From contig NZ_CP064942.1 in assembly GCF_015679265.1 (NCBI RefSeq), forward strand, positions 1,954,001 to 2,018,000: DNA of 64,000 nucleotides, given 5' to 3'. The notes beneath the pieces were generated by a model, which was given only the letters and a program-made list of their open reading frames with translations, did not search any database and had not been told where the DNA came from. The stretch's first letter is position 1; each line of letters starts with the position of its first letter. A program made the position numbers and the translations under genes. Below are positions 9,030-16,036 of this stretch, piece after piece. Origin of the DNA: Pontivivens ytuae (lineage in GTDB: Bacteria > Pseudomonadota > Alphaproteobacteria > Rhodobacterales > Rhodobacteraceae).

Positions 9030-9233
9030 ATGACCCGTACCATCGCACTCGCCGCCACCGTCGCTGCCCTGCTCGCCACCCCGGTGCTCGCCGACAAGGC
9101 CGGCTATGCCCGCTCGCTCGGCATCGACCCGGCCGTGGCCGAGACCATGACCCTCGGTGAGCTCGCCATCGCGGCCAGCCGCCTCGACAACGAGGGCGTG
9201 CGCAACTCCTACCACGAGCGCAACGCCAACTGA
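9030..9233 (+). CDS. Small exported protein, unknown family
   Basis: A 67-residue protein with a classical signal peptide (MTRTIALAATVAALLATPVLA, cleaved after residue 21), leaving a mature peptide of about 46 residues rich in Ala, Glu and Asn. I chose the ATG at 9030 because the signal peptide starts there and AAAGGA lies upstream; a longer reading from 8982 adds only a basic segment. It is followed about 110 bases later by another small exported protein with a similar MTRT start. No family was recognised. Short exported proteins of this size are common in roseobacters. Confidence 0.6.
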   Translation: MTRTIALAATVAALLATPVLADKAGYARSLGIDPAVAETMTLGELAIAASRLDNEGVRNSYHERNAN

Positions 9234-9342
9234 TCCTGACCCCAAGGCCCGCCCGGCCGGAGAATGCTCCGGCCCGGCGGACCCTCCGGGGCCGATGCCG
9301 GGTGGCGCGACGCGCCTCTCCGGCGAGCCGAAGGAGGATGAC

Positions 9343-9543
9343 ATGACCCGAACCACGCGTTTTCTGACCGTACTGACCCTGGCGCTGGCCGGGATCGCCA
9401 CCGCCGCCGGGGCGCAGAGCACCCCCGCCTCGCTGTTCGCCTCCGCCCAGGACGGCGTCGAGGTGCGCCTCGCGAGCTTCGGGGGCAACCCCGGCGACCT
9501 GGTGACCTGGCCCCAGGGGCGCGACGCGGGCCAGCGGCCCTGA
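9343..9543 (+). CDS. Small exported protein, unknown family
   Basis: A 66-residue protein with a signal peptide (residues 1 to about 24, ending AAGAQS) and a mature part of about 42 residues. A perfect AAGGAGG site (9331-9337) precedes the ATG at 9343 by five bases, which makes the start firm. It shares the opening MTRT and general size with the preceding gene but not obvious mature sequence. A strong rho-independent terminator follows at 9599-9637, so the two small genes form one transcription unit. Function not recognised. Confidence 0.6.
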   Translation: MTRTTRFLTVLTLALAGIATAAGAQSTPASLFASAQDGVEVRLASFGGNPGDLVTWPQGRDAGQRP

Positions 9544-9598
9544 GCGTCGCAACCGATCTCCAGAGCCGGCCTTCCTGTCCTGGGGCCGGCCACTCCCT

Positions 9599-9637
9599 CG
9601 CCCCGCTCGCGGAACACACGCAGCGGGGCGCTTTTTT
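9599..9637 (+). terminator. Rho-independent terminator
   Basis: A perfect 9-bp stem, CGCCCCGCT (9599-9607) with AGCGGGGCG (9622-9630), is followed by C and six T residues (9632-9637). It ends the transcript of the two small exported proteins before the algA-type gene. Confidence 0.88.
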
Positions 9638-9753
9638 GGGTCCCCACTGGTTAACGAAAGCCTTCTACCTATCGAGTGCTTGCGCCTGAGGCGGCGCCCG
9701 GCGTACCTCCGGCAGACGCGGTGTCTGTGCCGCGCGGCCAGGAGGGATGCTTC

Positions 9754-11181
9754 ATGACGACGCCGACGATCACACCCGTCCTGCTCTGCGGTGGCTCGGG
9801 CACCCGGCTCTGGCCCTTGTCGCGGCGATCCTATCCAAAGCAGTTCGCGCCGCTGACCGGACCCGAAAGCCTGTTCCAGTCGTCGGCCCGCCGCCTCTCC
9901 GCCCCCGGTTTCGCGCCGCCGCTGGCCGTCACCGGGGAGGAGTTCCGGTTCATCGTCGGTGAGCAGCTCCGCGCGATCGGGATCGAGGGCGGGACGATCC
10001 TGATCGAGCCCGCCGCGCGCAACACGGCGCCTGCGGTGCTGGCCGCGGCGCTGTGGCTGGAGCGGACCGATCCCGATGGCCTGATGTTGGTCGCACCCTC
10101 GGATCACGAGATCCGCGATCCCGAGGGGTTCCGCCAGACCGTCCTGTCCGCCGTGCCCGCGGCGCAGGAGGATGGCATCGTCACCTTCGGCATCGTGCCC
10201 ACGCGGCCTGAGACCGGTTATGGCTGGCTGGAACCCGAGGCCGCATCCGATGCGAAGGGCCCCGCCCCCCTGCGCCGCTTCGTGGAGAAGCCTGACCTCG
10301 AGACGGCGGAGCGAATGCTCGCCGACGGTGGGTATCTGTGGAACGCCGGCGTGTTCCTGTTCTCCGTCCGCGCGATCATCGCGGCTTTCGAGAAACACGC
10401 GCCTCAGTTGATGCCGCCGGTGCGCGATGCGGTGGGCCACGTCCAGCCCGACCTCGACTTCCACCGCCTCGATGCGGAGGCGTGGGCGAAGGCGGAGGAT
10501 ATCTCGATCGACTACGCGGTCATGGAGAAGGCCGAGCGGCTCTATGTGCAGCCCTGGGCCGGGCACTGGTCCGACCTCGGCGGTTGGGATGCGGTGTGGC
10601 GCGAGGCGGGACCCGATGAGACGGGTGTCGTCACCTCGGGTGCGGCAACCGCGATCGATTGCTCCGACACGTTGCTGCGCGCCGAGGATCCCACGCAGGA
10701 GGTCGTCGGCCTCGGGCTCAAGAACATGCTGGTGGTCGCCACCTCCGACGCCGTGCTCGTCGCCGACGCCGATCGTGCGCAGGAGGTGCGACGTGCGGTG
10801 GATGCGCTGAAGACGAAGGGAGCCGCTCAGGCGACCCAGCATCCGAAGCATCACCGCCCCTGGGGCTGGTTCGAGACGCTGGTGATGAGCGACCGTTTCC
10901 AGGTGAAGCGCATCGTGGTACGGCCGGGGGCGACGTTGAGCCTGCAGTCGCATGTCCACCGCGCCGAGCACTGGGTGGTCGTCTCAGGCACGGCGAAGGT
11001 GCGTGTGGGCGACGACGAGCATCTGCTCACAGAAAATCAGTCGGTCTTCGTCCCGCTCGGGACGGTCCATCGGCTCGAGAACCCGGGCCGCGTGCCGATG
11101 GTCCTGATCGAGGTTCAGACGGGCGCCTATCTCGGTGAGGACGATATCATCCGGTATGAGGACGTGTATGACAGGGTATAG
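9754..11181 (+). CDS. algA: Mannose-1-phosphate guanylyltransferase / mannose-6-phosphate isomerase
   Basis: A 475-residue bifunctional enzyme of the type-II phosphomannose isomerase family. The N-terminal nucleotidyltransferase domain opens with PVLLCGGSGTRLWPLSRRSYPKQF-like residues (signature GGSGTRLWPLSR). The C-terminal cupin isomerase domain contains HRPWGWFE and QSHVHRAEHWVVVSG with metal-binding His residues. It makes GDP-mannose for exopolysaccharide. Start ATG 9754 is chosen because AGGAGGG (9740-9746) is correctly spaced; the frame is open upstream to 9676, but that part does not look like protein. No phosphomannomutase gene is visible in the window. Confidence 0.95.
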   Translation: MTTPTITPVLLCGGSGTRLWPLSRRSYPKQFAPLTGPESLFQSSARRLSAPGFAPPLAVTGEEFRFIVGEQLRAIGIEGGTILIEPAARNTAPAVLAAALWLERTDPDGLMLVAPSDHEIRDPEGFRQTVLSAVPAAQEDGIVTFGIVPTRPETGYGWLEPEAASDAKGPAPLRRFVEKPDLETAERMLADGGYLWNAGVFLFSVRAIIAAFEKHAPQLMPPVRDAVGHVQPDLDFHRLDAEAWAKAEDISIDYAVMEKAERLYVQPWAGHWSDLGGWDAVWREAGPDETGVVTSGAATAIDCSDTLLRAEDPTQEVVGLGLKNMLVVATSDAVLVADADRAQEVRRAVDALKTKGAAQATQHPKHHRPWGWFETLVMSDRFQVKRIVVRPGATLSLQSHVHRAEHWVVVSGTAKVRVGDDEHLLTENQSVFVPLGTVHRLENPGRVPMVLIEVQTGAYLGEDDIIRYEDVYDRV

Positions 11182-11392
11182 GTATCGTTAACGAAACCTC
11201 TAAACGCGCCGGCGGGACTTAGGGAATCATTAAGCATATCAAGCCGATATCTTCACCCGTTATTTAGAGTGACATGATCTTTCTGCTGCCAGTCTTTGGG
11301 CCGGCACGCTGGGTCCGCGCTTCAAGCCGTCGGGATCGATGTGAGCCCGCGCCTCGGCGTCAACCGGCGATGCTCCACAGCTGGATAAGAAT
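11182..11392. promoter_or_regulatory. Intergenic region upstream of the sugar transferase
   Basis: About 210 bases between the algA-type gene and the ExoY-type gene. The first 100 bases are A+T-rich and contain no convincing gene. A short frame starting at 11274 overlaps the sugar transferase in another phase and looks like a shadow. Likely holds the promoter of the sugar transferase, with no box I can assign. Confidence 0.35.
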
Positions 11393-12106
11393 ATGGGTCT
11401 ACATGTTTCGCCAACTCCTGCATCATATGCTCCGGCGACTCCGGGCCGGTCTCTGCGAAGACCAAAGCGTCCAAGTCGCGCGTCGTCTTCCCTGCTCTCC
11501 TATCCTCGCCTCGGCAAACGCCTGCTGGATATCGCAGGCGCCTCCGCGGCTCTCCTGATCCTGAGCCCCATCATGCTGCTCCTTTGGGCGCTCGCGCGGC
11601 TCGATGGCGGCCGCGGACTCTTCGGACACGACCGGGTGGGTCGGGATGGTAAGGTCTTCAAATGCTGGAAGTTCCGGTCCATGCGCGTGGACGCCAATGA
11701 CGCGCTCCAAAAGCATCTGAAGGGGAACCCGGCTGCCGCTGCCGAGTGGCGAAATGTGCGAAAGCTGGCATATGATCCCAGGATAACGCCTATCGGTCGC
11801 ATCATGCGGAAGTACTCGCTCGACGAACTTCCGCAATTCTGGAACGTTCTGCGCGGTGATATGAGTCTGATCGGCCCGCGGCCGGTCTGCTTGGACGAAC
11901 TGCCGCGCTACGGCCGCGCCGCCACCCTTTACCTTTCGGTGCGACCAGGTTTGACAGGGCTCTGGCAGGTAAGCGGGCGCAACGCCTTGAGCTATGCACA
12001 ACGGGTCGTTCTGGATGTTGAGTACTGCAATCGCATGGACGCTCTTCTTGATCTTCGCATCTGCCTCGCCACAGTCCGGGTCGTCATTGCTGGGCATGGG
12101 CGGTAA
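11393..12106 (+). CDS. ExoY/WcaJ-type undecaprenyl-phosphate sugar-1-phosphate transferase
   Basis: A 237-residue polyisoprenyl-phosphate hexose-1-phosphate transferase. After a polar basic N-terminus, one membrane segment (ASAALLILSPIMLLLWAL, about 52-69) precedes the catalytic domain with KCWKFRSM, the DELPQFWNVLRGDMSLIGPRP block and GLTGLWQVSGRN, all signatures of the family. It lacks the N-terminal multi-helix domain of WbaP/WcaJ, so it is of the small ExoY/PssY kind. It should start the repeat unit by loading a sugar-phosphate (often galactose or glucose) on undecaprenyl phosphate. The following galE would provide UDP-galactose. ATG 11393 follows GGATAAGA. Confidence 0.93.
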   Translation: MGLHVSPTPASYAPATPGRSLRRPKRPSRASSSLLSYPRLGKRLLDIAGASAALLILSPIMLLLWALARLDGGRGLFGHDRVGRDGKVFKCWKFRSMRVDANDALQKHLKGNPAAAAEWRNVRKLAYDPRITPIGRIMRKYSLDELPQFWNVLRGDMSLIGPRPVCLDELPRYGRAATLYLSVRPGLTGLWQVSGRNALSYAQRVVLDVEYCNRMDALLDLRICLATVRVVIAGHGR

Positions 12107-12175
12107 TCGTAGATCTCGCGGCCACGGATTGAGCTTTTTCTGCGTGGTGGTGGCGTGGTCTCCGCGGGAGGTAAG

Positions 12176-13153
12176 ATGGCGACAATTCTGGTGACAGGGG
12201 GGGCTGGCTACATCGGCTCCCACGCGTGCAAGGCCTTGAAAAAGGCCGGCCACCTACCCGTGACCTATGACAACGTGTCGACCGGTTGGCGGGACGCCGT
12301 TCGCTTCGGCCCGCTGGAGGAGGGGGACCTCACCGACCGCAGCCGCCTCGATCAGGTGCTGGCGGAGTGGAAACCCGATGCCGTGCTCCACTTCGCGGCC
12401 CTGTCGAATGTGGGCGAGGCAACGCGGAAGCCCGGCCTCTACTGGCGCAACAATGTCGGCGGCTCTCTGACGTTGCTCGAGGCGATGACGGCCGCAGGTA
12501 TCGCAAAAATTGTCTTCTCCTCCACCTGCGCCGTTTATGGCGAGTGTGACCGTCCTGCGGAGACCACGACCTTCTCCCCCCTCAACGCCTACGGCGGATC
12601 CAAGGCGGCAGTGGAGCGCATGCTCGCCGATTTCCGCGCCGCGCATGGCCTGCGCAGCGTCTCGTTCCGCTACTTCAACGTGGCCGGAGCCGATGCGGAG
12701 GCGGAGATCGGCGAGGCCCACGATCCGGAGACACACCTGATCCCGCTCGCCATCCAGGCCGCTACCGGCCGTCGCGACGCGCTCAGCGTGTTCGGCACCG
12801 ACTACGACACGCCCGACGGGACCTGCATTCGCGACTACGTCCATGTCGAGGATCTGGTGGACGCGCACCTGCGCGGCCTCGACTATCTCGGCGCTGATGG
12901 TGCGGAGACGACGTTCAACCTCGGCACAGGACGCGGCTTCTCGGTCCGCGAGGTGATCTGCGAAGTGGGCGAGGTGCTGGGCACTGCCGTGCCGCATGTC
13001 GAGGCACCACGGCGGATCGGCGACGCGACGGCGCTGGTCTCGGGCTCCGACCTCGCGCTGAAGGAGCTCGGCTGGCGGGCGGAGCGGTCGACATTGCCCC
13101 AGATGATCTCGTCGGCGATCGCCTGGCACCAAAAAGGTGGCGGTTACAGCTAG
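12176..13153 (+). CDS. galE: UDP-glucose 4-epimerase
   Basis: A 325-residue extended short-chain dehydrogenase/reductase. The NAD-binding motif GGAGYIGSH lies at residues 8-16, the catalytic Ser/Thr region is SSTCAVYG, and the catalytic pair is in YGGSKAAVE (YxxxK). CIRDYVHVEDL and FNLGTGRGFSVREV are typical GalE blocks. It interconverts UDP-glucose and UDP-galactose. The ATG at 12176 is preceded by GGGAGGTAAG, a strong ribosome-binding site; an upstream in-frame start at 12155 is less likely. About 70 bases separate it from the sugar transferase, so the two are probably co-transcribed. Confidence 0.94.
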   Translation: MATILVTGGAGYIGSHACKALKKAGHLPVTYDNVSTGWRDAVRFGPLEEGDLTDRSRLDQVLAEWKPDAVLHFAALSNVGEATRKPGLYWRNNVGGSLTLLEAMTAAGIAKIVFSSTCAVYGECDRPAETTTFSPLNAYGGSKAAVERMLADFRAAHGLRSVSFRYFNVAGADAEAEIGEAHDPETHLIPLAIQAATGRRDALSVFGTDYDTPDGTCIRDYVHVEDLVDAHLRGLDYLGADGAETTFNLGTGRGFSVREVICEVGEVLGTAVPHVEAPRRIGDATALVSGSDLALKELGWRAERSTLPQMISSAIAWHQKGGGYS

Positions 13154-13332
13154 TCGTTTGTTCAGTGCTTCTATGCCGTGTTCCGCTTTATAGATCCTCA
13201 AAGCGCTTCATTTTAAATATTTCAGGGGCGCGTTTTCTATGATGTGTATGACGCGTTCAGCATCCGTTAAAGCTCCGCTGACACCAGTAGTGATATCTTG
13301 AATGTCCCTGATTTGTTGAGGAGCCCTTCGAC

Positions 13333-13797
13333 ATGTATCGCCTTCCTTCCCTTGTTCTGAGCGCTGCTGCCCTCGCCTTGTCCTCCGCCGCTTCGGCTCA
13401 GAATGCGTCCGACGATGTGTTCCAGGGTCTCGACCTTGATCTGAGTTACGATGCCTTGGTCGAGCAGAGCTGCGGCGCGAGCGCGTCGTCCTGCGCCGCA
13501 GTGCTGGCAACGGCGCCGCCGAACAACCCGGGCCTCGTGCAGTACGGTCTGGATATCGCGGCGCAGAACCCGAACATCTCGACCGAGGAACTTGGGCAGC
13601 TCCGATCCGACGTGGCTGCATCCAATGCGGGTACCGACATCGGAGCTGGTGGTGATGAGACGGCTGACGCACCGGCTGCCGACGACCCGCGAACGCCGCA
13701 GGACATCGCCCGCGACCGCGCGGTCGAGATCGCAGACGCGAACGTGTCCGAAGACCGCGACGACGCCGATGAGGAAGAGGACGCGAGCCCGAGCTGA
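13333..13797 (+). CDS. Exported protein with acidic C-terminal tail, unknown
   Basis: A 154-residue protein with a signal peptide (MYRLPSLVLSAAALALSSAASAQ, cut near residue 22). The mature N-terminal part holds two close cysteines (SCGASASSCAAVL) that could form a disulfide. The last third is strikingly acidic (VSEDRDDADEEEDASPS). GAGGAG lies before the ATG. An A+T-rich leader of about 180 bases precedes it, and its stop is only three bases from the convergent gamma-glutamyltransferase stop. I do not recognise the family. Confidence 0.6.
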   Translation: MYRLPSLVLSAAALALSSAASAQNASDDVFQGLDLDLSYDALVEQSCGASASSCAAVLATAPPNNPGLVQYGLDIAAQNPNISTEELGQLRSDVAASNAGTDIGAGGDETADAPAADDPRTPQDIARDRAVEIADANVSEDRDDADEEEDASPS

Positions 13798-13800
13798 GGC

Positions 13801-15369
13801 TCAGTAGCCGAGCGCGCAGCCGTCCTTCCGTGGATCGCTGGCGCCAATCATGACGCCATCTTCCGTCAAACGGATCGCCTGAGCGCCGCCGATGGCGGTC
13901 TCCGGCTGGCGAAGGACGTGGCCCTTGGCTTCCAGCGCTGCCCGGACCTCGGCTCCGTAGCCGTTCTCGATGTCCAACGGGCCGAGCGCCCCGAAGCAGC
14001 GGGGGCCGTCGATGGCAGCCTGAAGGTCTAGCCCGTGGTCCAGCAGATTCGAGATGAGGCGCACGTGCCCGTTCGGCTGATAGGCCCCGCCCATCACGCC
14101 GAACGACATCTCGATCCGGCCCTCGCGGTGGAGGAGCGCCGGAATGATGGTGTGCATCGGTCGTTTGCCCCCGCCCGCCTCGTTCGGATGGCCGGGTGTT
14201 AGGTTGAAGCCCGCGGCCCGGTTCTGGAACCCGATCCCAAACTTCGCGGAGGCCAGCCCAGAGCCAAAGCTGTGGAACACGGAATAGATGAGGCTGACCA
14301 TCATCCCGTCCCGATCCACGACGGTGATGTAGATCGTGTCCCTGTGCACGGCCTCGGCCAGCGGCGGCGGTGCGGGCATCGCGCGCTCCGGATCGATCAG
14401 ATCGGCGAGCCGCGCCGCGGTCTCCTCCGACAGCATGTGATCGAGGCGTGTGACGTGATCGGGATCGGCGATGAAGCGGTTGCGGGCGTCGTAAGCGAGC
14501 TTCGCCGCCTCCGCCTCCAGATGCGCGCGCTCGGCGCCAAAGGGATCCAGGCTTGAAAGATCGAACCGCTCCAGCATCCGCGCCATGAGCAGCGCCGTCG
14601 CACCCGAACCATTGGGCGGCAGCTCGATCAGCTCGGCACCGCGATAGGGCCCGCTGATCGGTGTGACCCACTCGCAGGACTGGGCGTCCAGATCGTTCTG
14701 GCTGTGCGTTCCGCCGAGGGCGCGCAGGGAGGTTACGAGGTCCTCGGCCACTTCGCCCTCATAGAAACCGGCGCGGCAGTTGCGAGCGATCCGGCGCAGC
14801 ACGTCCGCCTGGCCCGGCAGCGCAAAGCGCGTGCCGGCGGCTGGTGCCTGACCATCGACGAGGAAGTGCCGCCGCCCATCGCCTGACAGATGCGTCGCCT
14901 TCGACCAGTCGTCGGCAACGCGTGGGGCGACCGGAACGCCATTCTCGAAGTAGGGGATCACCGGGCCGAGGATGTCGGCGAGGCCGAGTCGCCCCCGCTC
15001 CTCCGCCAAGCGGCAGAAACCATCCACGGCGCCCGGAACGCTGACGGCATGAACCGAGTAGGGCGGCACGGCATCGTGGCCCTCCGCGCGCAGGGCCTCG
15101 GCATCAAGGCCCGCCGGCGCGCGGCCGGAGGCATTCAGGCCCGAGACCTCTCCGCCCTCCGCGATCAGCGCGAACATGTCGCCGCCCAGGCCCGTCATCT
15201 GCGGCTCGCACACGCCGAGCAGGATGGCGCCTGCGATCGCGGCATCTACCGCGTTACCGCCCCGCTTCAGCGTGTCGATTGCGATCCCGGCAGCGAGGGG
15301 GTGCGACGTCGCGCACATCCCGTTCGTGGCATAGACCGCCGAGCGGCCGGGCAGATGAAAGTCGCGCAT
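13801..15369 (-). CDS. ggt: Gamma-glutamyltransferase family protein
   Basis: A 522-residue N-terminal-nucleophile hydrolase of the gamma-glutamyltranspeptidase family. The large-subunit start GMCATSHPLAAGIA and the GNAVDAAIAGAILLGVCEPQMTGLGGD block are typical. The predicted self-cleavage and catalytic Thr lies in HRDTIYITVVDRDG (about residue 344). These enzymes cleave gamma-glutamyl bonds, for example in glutathione. No obvious signal peptide is seen at the chosen start (ATG 15369), so this is probably the cytoplasmic or non-classical subgroup, often annotated YwrD-like. An upstream open frame to 15672 lacks family similarity. Confidence 0.9.
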   Translation of the reverse strand: MRDFHLPGRSAVYATNGMCATSHPLAAGIAIDTLKRGGNAVDAAIAGAILLGVCEPQMTGLGGDMFALIAEGGEVSGLNASGRAPAGLDAEALRAEGHDAVPPYSVHAVSVPGAVDGFCRLAEERGRLGLADILGPVIPYFENGVPVAPRVADDWSKATHLSGDGRRHFLVDGQAPAAGTRFALPGQADVLRRIARNCRAGFYEGEVAEDLVTSLRALGGTHSQNDLDAQSCEWVTPISGPYRGAELIELPPNGSGATALLMARMLERFDLSSLDPFGAERAHLEAEAAKLAYDARNRFIADPDHVTRLDHMLSEETAARLADLIDPERAMPAPPPLAEAVHRDTIYITVVDRDGMMVSLIYSVFHSFGSGLASAKFGIGFQNRAAGFNLTPGHPNEAGGGKRPMHTIIPALLHREGRIEMSFGVMGGAYQPNGHVRLISNLLDHGLDLQAAIDGPRCFGALGPLDIENGYGAEVRAALEAKGHVLRQPETAIGGAQAIRLTEDGVMIGASDPRKDGCALGY

Positions 15370-15626
15370 GAAACGGTCCCCACGGTTGAGCGTCCCAGAA
15401 GGGGTAGCCACCGCGCGCCGGATTGCAAGCTTGAGGGAGGTGCAACGCACGGACCAACCCGAAATCAGTTTGGGGGCATGAAATTGAGCTGCCCCGCACG
15501 CTGCATCCTCTTTACACTCTACCAGTGCGGCAGCATTCGGCCCGGATTTCGACTCTTTGCAGATCGATTGGGGCAGCGGCGCCACAATCGCTTGCCGACC
15601 CGGAAAAAGGCCGTAATCTCTTTGAC

Positions 15627-15971
15627 ATGAAAATCGTGCCACCCCCGGCGGGGCCTGTCCGGCCCGTGCCATCGTCGGTCCATTTTCACCGCACCGAGCT
15701 TGCGGTCATCCTGTCGCTCTATGGCCGGATGGTCGCAGCCGGGGAGTGGCGGGACTACGGGATCTCGGCGCTGCGGGATGTCGCGGTGTTCTCGATCTTC
15801 CGGCGGACGGCGGAGCATCCGATCTATCGCATCGAGAAACGGCCGAAGCTCGCGCGGGCGCAGGGGATGTACTCCGTGATCGGGATGGACGGGCACATAC
15901 TGAAGCGCGGGCACGATCTGAAGACCGTGCTCCGGGTGCTGGAGCGCAAGCTAATCCGGGCGGTGGACTAG
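15627..15971 (+). CDS. DUF2794 family protein
   Basis: A 114-residue protein matching the DUF2794 family of alphaproteobacteria. Recognisable blocks are FHRTELAVILSLYGRMVAAG, EWRDYGISALRDVAVFSIFR, YRIEKRPKLARAQGMYSV and LKRGHDLKTVLRVLERKL. The function is unknown; the family is small, soluble and widely conserved in Rhodobacterales. The start ATG 15627 fits the family length; the open frame extends upstream to 15525 without similarity. It is convergent with rnr, with G+C-rich hairpins between. Confidence 0.85.
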   Translation: MKIVPPPAGPVRPVPSSVHFHRTELAVILSLYGRMVAAGEWRDYGISALRDVAVFSIFRRTAEHPIYRIEKRPKLARAQGMYSVIGMDGHILKRGHDLKTVLRVLERKLIRAVD

Positions 15972-16003
15972 GGGGCGATGCCCCCTCCGGGTCCCCGGAC
16001 CCG
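15971..16003. terminator. Pair of G+C-rich hairpins between convergent genes
   Basis: Two adjacent perfect inverted repeats: GGGGGC/GCCCCC (15971-15985) and CGGGTCC/GGACCCG (15988-16003). They sit between the ends of the DUF2794 gene and rnr and have no T-run, so termination is plausible but not certain. Such hairpins are frequent between genes in this group. Confidence 0.45.
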
Positions 16004-16036
16004 CTCACCCCCTAGGACATCAAGTAAGAGAAAAGA

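Noticed and set aside
13208-14671. 487-codon minus-strand frame overlapping the gamma-glutamyltransferase.
   Set aside because: Arg/Gly-rich low-complexity product in a different phase of the real gene; no conserved motifs.
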